Of a DNA stretch of 64,000 nt, positions 48,180 through 56,049 are shown piece after piece. Below the pieces are notes generated by a model. It was not told the origin of the DNA. It saw only the letters and a list, made by a program, of their open reading frames with translations, and did not search any database. The position numbers and the translations under genes are program-made. The stretch lies in assembly GCA_030765065.1 (NCBI GenBank), contig CM060983.1, positions 51,830,067 to 51,894,066 on the forward strand. The letters run 5' to 3'. Origin of the DNA: Deroplatys truncata. Taxonomy: Eukaryota > Arthropoda > Insecta > Mantodea > Mantidae. The first letter of the stretch is position 1. Every line of letters begins with the position of its first letter.

Positions 48180-48440
48180 CCCATTCAGGGAAAAGGTGAC
48201 TCGTTCAGGAAAAAAGGTGACTGCTCAGGGAAAAAGGTCACCCACAAAGGGAAAATGTGACCAGCAAAGGGAAAAATGTGACCAGCAAAGGGAAAAAGGT
48301 GACCAGCAAAGGGAAAAAGGTGGCCAGTAAAGGGAAAAAGGTGACCAGTAAAGGGAAAAAGGTGACCACCAAAGGGAAAAAGGTGACCCATAAAGGGAAA
48401 AAGGTGACCTACAACGGGAAAAGCTAAGCCACTCACACTA
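48180..48440. repeat. 21-bp minisatellite, left arm
   Basis: About eleven units of aaagggaaaaaggtgaccagy. Because 21 is a multiple of three, it leaves a spurious 83-codon minus-strand frame repeating GHLFPFA; this is not taken as a gene. The inverted partner is at 60,683-60,940. Confidence 0.85.
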
Positions 48441-48444
48441 ACAG

Positions 48445-50330
48445 GTAAGTAATTCAGCTAGTATTGCAAGAGGCTGACTGTATCATAGCAGTGTATGATT
48501 TCACAGGTAATTCAGCTAGTATCGTATGTATTTAGGCTAATTCATCTAGTATCACAGGAGGATAGATTCCAGAGGCTAACTGCATCATGGCTCTGCATGA
48601 TTTCACAGGTAATTCAGCTAGTATCGTAGGTATTTAGGCTAATTCAGCTAGTATCACAAGAGGATAGATTCTAGGGTTGGGTATAGCTTAGTGTCGTATT
48701 TCACAGGTAATTCAGCTAGTATCGTATGTATTTAGGCTAATTCATCTAGTATCACAGGAGGATAGATTCCAGAGGCTAACTGCATCATAGCTCTGCATGA
48801 TTTCACAGGTAATTCAGCTAGTATCGTAGGTATTTAGGCTAATTCAGCTAGTATCACAAGAGGATAGATTCTAGGGTTGGGTATAGCTTAGTGTCGTATT
48901 TCACAGGCAATTCAGCCAGTATCGTGAGCATTTAAGCTAATTCAGCTAGTATCACAGGAGGATAGATTCCAGAGGCTAACTGCATCATAGCTCTGCATGA
49001 TTTCACAGGTAATTCAGCTAGTATCGTAGGTATTTAGGCTAATTCAGCTAGTATCACAAGAGAATAGATTCTAGGGTTGGGTATAGCTTAGTGTCGTATT
49101 TCACAGGCAATTCAGCCAGTATCGTGAGCATTTAAGCTAATTTATCTAGTATCACAGGAGGATAGATTCCAGAGGCTAACTGCATCATAGCTATGCATGA
49201 TTTCACAGGTAATTCAGCTAGTATCGTAGGTATTTAGGCTAATTCAGGTAGTATCACAGGAGGCTAGATTCCAGGGTTGGGTATAGCATAGTTTCATATT
49301 TCAAGGTAATTCAGAGGGTATCGTAGGTATTTAGGATAATTCAAGTAACATAGGTGTTTAGAGTAATTAAGCAAGCATTACAGGAGGGTAGGTTCCAGGG
49401 GTTGGTTATAACCTAGCTTCGTATTTCACAGATAGTTCAGGTAATATCGTAAGTATTTGAGGTAATCGACAGAGCTTCACAGATATTATTGATAATTTCG
49501 ATCAGAGATTTGTATCACAGCTATTTAAGTAAATGCAGATGATTCAGGTTGTATCAATGGTATTTGAGTCATTTTAACAGGTAATTCAGATAGTATCACA
49601 GGTGCTCGTGCTAATTTAGAGCAGGAATTCGTTTCAGAGCTAGTTAAGGTAATTTCACATGATTCGGGTAGTATCACAGGTATTTAAATCATTTTCATAG
49701 CCAATTCAGCTAGTATCGTGAGCATTTAAGCTAATTCAGCTAGTATCACAGGAGGCTAGATTTCAGAGGCTAACTGCATCATAGCTATGCATGATTTCAC
49801 AGCTAATTCAGCTAGTATCGTAGGTATTTAGGCTAATTCAGGTAGTATCACAGGAGGCTAGATTCCAGGGTTGGGTATAGCATAGTTTCATATTTCAAGG
49901 TAATTCAGAGGGTATCGTAGGTATTTAGGATAATTCAAGTAACATAGGTGCTTAGAGTAATTAAGCAAGCATTACAGGAGGGTAGGTTCCAGGGGTTGGT
50001 TATAGCCTAGTTTCGTATTTTACAGATAGTTCAGGTAATATCATAAGTATTTGGATAATCAGCATAGTTTCACAGATGCTCGTAATAATTTCGATCAGAG
50101 GTTTGTATCACGGCTATTTAAGGTAAATGCAGCTGATTCAGGTTGTATCAATGGTATTTGAGTCATTTTAATAGGCAATTCTGATAGTATCACAGGTGCT
50201 CGTACTAATTTAGAGCAGGAATTCGTATCTGAGCTATTTAATGTAATTTCACACGATTCGGGTAGTATCACAGGTATTTAAGTCATTTTAACAGGCAATT
50301 CAACTAGTATCACAGGTACTCATGGTAATA
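48445..50330. repeat. Compound minisatellite with 200-bp higher-order unit, left arm
   Basis: Built from short modules of the type ggtaattcagctagtatcr and ggtatttaggctaattcag. A 200-bp higher-order unit containing ctagggttgggtatagctta recurs at about 48,671, 48,871 and 49,071. The right arm has this unit once (about 60,435), which explains the 400-bp length difference between arms. Confidence 0.8.
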
Positions 50331-50497
50331 TAGAGAGTAATTCGATTATAAAACTTTTCTCATCCAACGTTATAACAATTTATATACTTTTTTCTAAATC
50401 TTACAAACTTATTATATGTTAAACAGTTATTGTACGATGCGGAGAGGGATAAACGGCATATTGGTTCACAAATTGAAAAGCTTTACGTCAACATACC

Positions 50498-50503
50498 TTT
50501 ATT
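50498..50503 (-). terminator. Poly(A) signal downstream of left polymerase
   Basis: AATAAA on the minus strand, about 200 bp beyond the stop codon. The mirrored copy is at 59,019-59,024. Position is plausible; use is inferred. Confidence 0.4.
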
Positions 50504-50706
50504 TTAGTTCGTTATAGATGTCTCTCCCCTTTTATCTAGGCTTGAGACTAGCACTAGGATTGCTCCTAATGGCAGGGTTACCACCTTCCCTTCCATCTTC
50601 TTCTTTCTTCATCAGGCGTCAGCTATCTGCATATACAGCACACAGATACCTTCTTTTTTAAGATTGTAGACTCACTAGAATATCTTTATCTTTAACTTAC
50701 ATTCTT

Positions 50707-53700
50707 TTAAGCACTGTTTGTAATGGCGTAATGTCCATACGCATATGTTGTTATCCCGTCCTCAGCAATAATTCTTTTATCATCAAACGGAGTCAATGCA
50801 ATTTTATTCACTTGTACTGTAGCAAGGGCATGCTTTCGTGATAGGATCAGATTCATAGGTGTTCTGATGATTTTACTGGTTTTAAGACAGTCTGTATAGC
50901 TGTCAAACGAAATGTACTGCTTAATAGCGCTACGTTTTATACCTTTAATCTTTTTTATCATTGACCCTTGAATATCTAAGGCATACATCTTAGGACGTAG
51001 TCCAACAAAGCGTAGGATGATTTTGCTATTAGCCTCATCTTTAAATTTTCCCAATACCTTCTTGTTCTGAGTAGAGTAACATATATGGTTGGCAGGGTAA
51101 TCAGCTGTATCGAGATGCTCAAGAAAACGTAGCTTGTCCTGGTACACATCTTCAGTTGTTACACGATGAATGAACGAATCAGTGTCCATATACATAAGCT
51201 TCAGGTTTTCAGCTCCATAATAAGGCAACAAAACGTCGTAATGATAGTTATACATTAATGTCTTGGAGATGTCCAACACACTCATACCAATGTATATAGG
51301 CTTGTTGAATACAATCTGACGAGAGGCCATATGTACAGCAGCTAGATTATCAGCATATATCGTCCTGTCGATAAACGTAGGCTTGGCGATCAGCTTCTCT
51401 AGAGTTTTTTCATTGGTCACCAGTCGTATATCCATACGGTTACGCAGGTTCTCCATAGTTTTTCCAAACATAGCGTTGTTAAAGAGCTTGTAGAGATCCT
51501 TCTCGAAATCATTTGCAGCTTGTTGTCGTAGCCTGTTGTTAAATTCCACATAAGGTTTCAACCACTGAGACTGTCGGAATTGTAGCACACGATGGATTTT
51601 TGTTAGTCGTAGTCCATGACTAAGAGCTTGCTTCAAAGCCATGTAATGCACTACATACTTCTTTCGAGGTCCAAGATGGGGTATCAGTTTCTTTGTAGAT
51701 GATTCCAATGGTTTCATACACTCTGGCAGGAAAGGTAGATCGTTGTGTAGATCGTGAAGTTCTGCAGGATACTCGATGTCGACTTCTAATATGTACCCAT
51801 GAGGATCATCTTCTTGTAGTGTTTCTAAGTTGATTTCTTCAGGTGACACCCACTGAAATCCACCAAAAGGAAGGGCGTGACACGTTGCCCACCCATATTG
51901 GTTATTTGCGTCCTCGTATGTGATAAATTGGGTTGGTCTCGTCGGATCAAACTTCTCCATATAAGTGTTATTAGCCTCAGCATACCGATGAGAAACTTGG
52001 CATAAACCTCCTCTTATACCTGATTCCACCATGAGTAGTTGATCATAATCTTGTAACAGCTCTAACTTAATTCCAGTATACAGTAACATAGCGTCCCATG
52101 TTAGACCTGGAGAGGTAAAATAATGGGCGGGATCGACTTTGTGTGTTTTAAGGGTTTGCTCTCTGAACGTCTCAAAGACGTCAGCTAGAAGAAGTACATC
52201 CGAAGTTAAGTAGAGATCGCTGTACTCTCCCAGGTTTCTCACATTAAACAGCTCCCATACATTTCTAGCATGATCGTAGTCAGCATCAGTAATTTCTTCT
52301 TCATTTAATCTATTGTAGAAGTAGTCCTTAGGAGGCAAGCAGGTCTCGTTCAGGACATCCCATGACGTAACAAAATCATATGGAAATACACCCTTACGGG
52401 TCATCAACTTCAATTTGTCTTCTCCAAAGTACTTTAGCGTTTCAGGATACGAGGTTAGATTTTTTACCAACTTATCCAAGCTTGTACTGAGGAATCGGAA
52501 GCTATCCACAAATCGAAGCTTTATATCTCCTACATACTTGGTGAATGAGATATAGCTTTCTTCAGAGTTAGGAATTACCTCCACACGTTCACTTGTACAA
52601 CCCAGCTCCTTAACAATGAAATGAGAGTCATATCCGCTAAGGTTATGCATGAAGACTGGTATATATTTAGGTGTTTTGCAGGCTAAATTACATTCATTAT
52701 GAAGACTTCCACGATATTCACCGCTGATGTGATCATGGTCGCGTACTTTATAGTTCTCTTCTGTAAAGGGTTTTCTACACAAGTAGCATGTCGTAGAAGA
52801 CTCGAAATCCTTTTGCTGTTGATCCGTAAGTTTCAGAGGCTTAGCAGATTTGTATATATTACCAATCATTTTTGCAAGAGATGTAAGGTACAGCATAAAC
52901 TTCTGAGCAGCATCAGCACCACGATACACATAGGGATGCTTAGGAAGATCAGTTTCGAGATGTTCAACACTGGATGTAGGTTTCACGTAAACACAGAAGC
53001 TCATTGGTGTGTGCTCTTGATAAGGTGTTGTATAGGAAGTTTCAGGATTGGGTATACACGTATGGCATGGAGTGAGAATACTCTCAAAATCAGCATAGAT
53101 GACATAAGGTACTTTCAGCATCCTCTCAACATTTTTAAACTGTACAATTGATTTCTCCTTGGTAGGCATAACTACCCTTGCAACACCATGTTGAATACAG
53201 ACGGCTGCATGTTCTTGTAGTTTTTCCTGTCCACTTCGTCCGCTCTGGTCATCAAAATGTGTAAAGCAGCGCTTACAAGTATAAACCCGTCCATTATGGT
53301 TAGTTTTCTGGCGTCGAACGAGTTTCTCAAAATTCTTTATATACACGTAGTGATGTTTTCCACTGCTATCATTCAATAGTAGCAGGTCGCGATGTTCAGG
53401 TAGTTCAATATCAGCAACCTTTATCGGATACACTTCATGCTTCTCATCCAGCTCCTCCATTTCAGTCACCAATTTCTTGAATTTCACTTCCATCGTTGAC
53501 TCCAGATCAGTTTCCAGGAAAACAGCTTGATTCCGTGTTTTAAATGTTTTGTCACAGGTTTCTCCAATACTGTTAACAAATCGACACTCAGCCAGCAGAT
53601 TAATTTTAACACTCTTATGAATGCTATGCTCTTTATGCACAGCCTGGATTATACGTTGTTTTGCCTCTTGCAGATACATATTTAGGTCCTTAGCTGATTC

Positions 53701-54024
53701 GCATCGTATAAAATACGATTTCAATCGTCCTTCGAATGAAGTTTCGTATTCTTTCATATCACAGTCCTCCATTGTTGACAGTAACTGATGTTTAGTTGGC
53801 TCCAATCTTCTTTTCTTCTGAGGGCTGCTTATTTCACATATATCTTCATGTCGCTGCCCCTTATAACAATCTTTGAAGGTTACATTACAATGTTTACATT
53901 TGAAGAGCTTCTTGCAGCTCATCTCGTGTCTTCTCTTGTCATAACCTCGGAGGAACTTCTTCCCACATTTTCCGCATGCATATCCAGTAGCGCTTGGAAT
54001 AATATCATACGCTGAGTTATTCAT
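50707..54024 (-). CDS. POLB: Polinton protein-primed DNA polymerase B, full length
   Basis: 1,105 residues, a typical length for Polinton polymerases. Two zinc-finger-like units lie at residues 17-37 (C17, C20, H33, C37) and 43-63. An endonuclease VII-like C-x2-C...DHDH...H-x2-C module spans 413-445. 3'-5' exonuclease motifs: Exo I YADFES (D312, E314), Exo II HNLSGYDS (N461, D466), Exo III YLTSD (Y605, D609). Polymerase motif A is EDANNQYGW (D705), motif B KLFNNAMFG (K846-G854), motif C YMDTDS (D947, D949). Family members copy linear DNA from a protein-primed end. No stop or frameshift is present. The start is the first ATG of the frame, with a TATA box about 160 bp upstream. It extends beyond the left arm into the spacer for its first 191 codons. 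Confidence 0.92.
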   Translation of the reverse strand: MNNSAYDIIPSATGYACGKCGKKFLRGYDKRRHEMSCKKLFKCKHCNVTFKDCYKGQRHEDICEISSPQKKRRLEPTKHQLLSTMEDCDMKEYETSFEGRLKSYFIRCESAKDLNMYLQEAKQRIIQAVHKEHSIHKSVKINLLAECRFVNSIGETCDKTFKTRNQAVFLETDLESTMEVKFKKLVTEMEELDEKHEVYPIKVADIELPEHRDLLLLNDSSGKHHYVYIKNFEKLVRRQKTNHNGRVYTCKRCFTHFDDQSGRSGQEKLQEHAAVCIQHGVARVVMPTKEKSIVQFKNVERMLKVPYVIYADFESILTPCHTCIPNPETSYTTPYQEHTPMSFCVYVKPTSSVEHLETDLPKHPYVYRGADAAQKFMLYLTSLAKMIGNIYKSAKPLKLTDQQQKDFESSTTCYLCRKPFTEENYKVRDHDHISGEYRGSLHNECNLACKTPKYIPVFMHNLSGYDSHFIVKELGCTSERVEVIPNSEESYISFTKYVGDIKLRFVDSFRFLSTSLDKLVKNLTSYPETLKYFGEDKLKLMTRKGVFPYDFVTSWDVLNETCLPPKDYFYNRLNEEEITDADYDHARNVWELFNVRNLGEYSDLYLTSDVLLLADVFETFREQTLKTHKVDPAHYFTSPGLTWDAMLLYTGIKLELLQDYDQLLMVESGIRGGLCQVSHRYAEANNTYMEKFDPTRPTQFITYEDANNQYGWATCHALPFGGFQWVSPEEINLETLQEDDPHGYILEVDIEYPAELHDLHNDLPFLPECMKPLESSTKKLIPHLGPRKKYVVHYMALKQALSHGLRLTKIHRVLQFRQSQWLKPYVEFNNRLRQQAANDFEKDLYKLFNNAMFGKTMENLRNRMDIRLVTNEKTLEKLIAKPTFIDRTIYADNLAAVHMASRQIVFNKPIYIGMSVLDISKTLMYNYHYDVLLPYYGAENLKLMYMDTDSFIHRVTTEDVYQDKLRFLEHLDTADYPANHICYSTQNKKVLGKFKDEANSKIILRFVGLRPKMYALDIQGSMIKKIKGIKRSAIKQYISFDSYTDCLKTSKIIRTPMNLILSRKHALATVQVNKIALTPFDDKRIIAEDGITTYAYGHYAITNSA

Positions 54025-54182
54025 CTTTATTCTTGATGTAATAACGTATTAATCACTGATCAATGAAATGTAGACCTCTTCACCTTGACACCACTTTAGA
54101 AAGCTGATTATTCTTGGAGAGAACACGATGTTAACACCTCAAGACTAATTAGCACAATGAAGTCCAATGCCCTAGATCACCA

Positions 54183-54190
54183 TATTTATA
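54183..54190 (-). promoter_or_regulatory. TATA box of the left polymerase gene
   Basis: TATAAATA on the minus strand, about 160 bp before the start codon, in ctctctataaatatggtg. The spacer carries this element only upstream of the left gene; nothing equivalent stands before the right copy. Confidence 0.45.
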
Positions 54191-54779
54191 GAGAGAGCAC
54201 GAACATTTTAGATCAATCATAAACTCGCTCCATAACCACCTGTATATGATCGCTCAACGTGTACTAACCCCCCAGCCATATAACCTCAAGTCTAGAGACA
54301 GGATGTTTATGACGTCAAACCCAGAGACAGGATGTCTGGCAGCATCAAACACGTTTAAACTCGTCTCATAACTACCTGCTTATGCTGTCACACCAGCAAG
54401 AGAAGTATTCCCACACGCTCATTCAGACATATATTTCAAATTCAAGCCCACTACCACCATCACCACCTATTGTACCAAGGTTAATTCAAGCTGTATTATC
54501 ACAATACTTAAAAGTAAAAGCTTAAAAGGAAACCTAGAAGATTTTCCGCCTTATTTACTTAATTATTTCATGTTTTTATTCCCTTTTCAATTCTTCCTTT
54601 CCATCTTCTCACAGAAAGACCATTACATTTCACTACAATCATGAGAAAAGCAATTTTTCCAGAGTTACACAGATTCTAAGCTTCTAAATCGAACCTGGTA
54701 ATACTTTTAATAAATGTATTTTAGCTCCCCAATATCAGCATCTACCATTTAATCTTTACTCGAACCTGATATGATCCAT

Positions 54780-55800
54780 AAGCTTGAAGATATATGAAAT
54801 CACCCTTCGGGATTCGATCTGAGTACTTTAAAGTAATATTTGTCATGATAACGATATTTAAGGACTAGATACTCTGTTTGCGTTTACCTTGACATGTTTA
54901 TCTAAATTAAATTACGAGTTATTAAATTTATAATTAAATTACATTTTATCGGTATTCGAACCCAGAACACCAGGACCAACATAATTTATAATATCAGTCT
55001 GACATGTTTAAAGGTGCTGTATGCAGTTACATCATCGATCTAAGTGATATATTCTAGTGTACAGAGGGAAATTAAGAAAGTCATTAAAAAATTGGGAATC
55101 GAACCAAGCACAACTGATTGGCAATTATATACAGCATTAATTACCCATCATAGAAGCTATCAATCATGCTTTAGTCCACTCCTCTACCTCACTTAGTTCG
55201 CGAGATAATGAAAATTTTACAATTAGGATCGAACCCACGACGTCATGTATCTAATTACACATCCACAAGATACTACATAATAACATAAACGCAATAAAGT
55301 TTATTTGGCGTCTTTGTCTTAATTGGTTTAGGAGTTATTAAATTTATAAGTAAATTCCATCGAATCAGTATTCGAACCCAGAACACCAAGAACAAAATAA
55401 TTTATAATATGAGTTTGGTATGCTTAAAGGTGCTGCATGTAGTTACAGCATCAATTTAAGTGATATTTTCTAGAGTATAGAGTAAAATTAAGCAAGTCAT
55501 TAAAAAATCGGGATTCGAACTAGAGACAACTGATTAAAAATTATATACATTATTAATTACACATTATAACAGCTATCAAACATGCTTTGGTCCATTCCTC
55601 TAGGTTTCTTAGTTTCCGAGATAATGAAGCTTTTAAAATTAAGGATCGAACCCAGGACACCAGGTACCCAAATATACATTTACAAGAAACTACCTAATGA
55701 TATTAATGTAATAAAGTTTATTTGACATCTTTATCTTAATTAGTCTCTGAGTTATTAGAAGATGAATTTATATTCACTCCTAGGATTCGAACCCAGGCAT
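54780..55800 (-). repeat. 416-bp tandem repeat carrying tRNA T-arm/B-box-like motifs
   Basis: Eight motifs of the form gggttcgaatcc (minus strand) occur at about 54,810, 54,951, 55,094, 55,226, 55,367, 55,510, 55,643 and 55,783, spaced 132-143 bp. Motifs three apart lie 416-417 bp apart and share flanking sequence (for example gttattaaatttata, gaacaccaggac), so about 2.4 copies of a 416-bp unit are present, each made of three ~140-bp subunits. The motif matches the pol III B box; A boxes and full cloverleaves were not found. Confidence 0.7.
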
Positions 55801-55890
55801 CCCGGTCAACTTGCAACAATGTCCTAATGACGCGGCGCATTCCAAAGAATTGATTAGTTTTTATCCCATTGTTATATCTCTTTTCATTCA

Positions 55891-56030
55891 GGAGATATAA
55901 GCGATTAAACAGTAGAAATAAAAAGCCGGTTCTGGCACACAGAGAGATGCCGACATCTGATAAAGTTCTTTGATCTATGCCGGCAAGCTCCGCCCATTTT
56001 ATTTCTACTGTTTAATCACTTATATCTCCT
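55891..56030. repeat. 34-bp inverted repeat (hairpin) beside the right arm
   Basis: 55,891-55,924 (ggagatataagcgattaaac...) pairs with 55,997-56,030 with one mismatch, around a 72-nt loop that itself begins gccgg and ends near atgccggc. It ends 40 bp from the start of the right arm (56,070). Confidence 0.8.
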
Positions 56031-56049
56031 GAGAGAGAAGCTTAACAAT

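Larger units (their letters stand above)
47484..53452. repeat. Left arm of the 6-kb inverted repeat
   Basis: It extends from the element terminus to codon 192 of the left polymerase gene. Pairing with the right arm is nearly base-perfect in the polymerase: coordinates sum to a constant 109,522 there, but to 109,122 at the termini. The left arm is therefore 400 bp longer, all in the minisatellite part. Confidence 0.9.

Noticed and set aside
48185-48436. 83-aa protein with GHLFPFA repeats (also at 60,686-60,937)
   Set aside because: The open frame follows from a 21-bp minisatellite period. There is no start context, promoter or domain.
48445-50330. CRISPR-like look of regularly spaced short repeats
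   Set aside because: The 'spacers' are themselves repeated, the unit is compound, and the context is a eukaryotic Polinton arm, so this is a minisatellite.
52699-53151. 150-codon frame antisense to the polymerase (mirror at 56,371-56,823)
   Set aside because: It lies fully within the polymerase gene on the opposite strand, is duplicated only because the gene is, and shows no domain.
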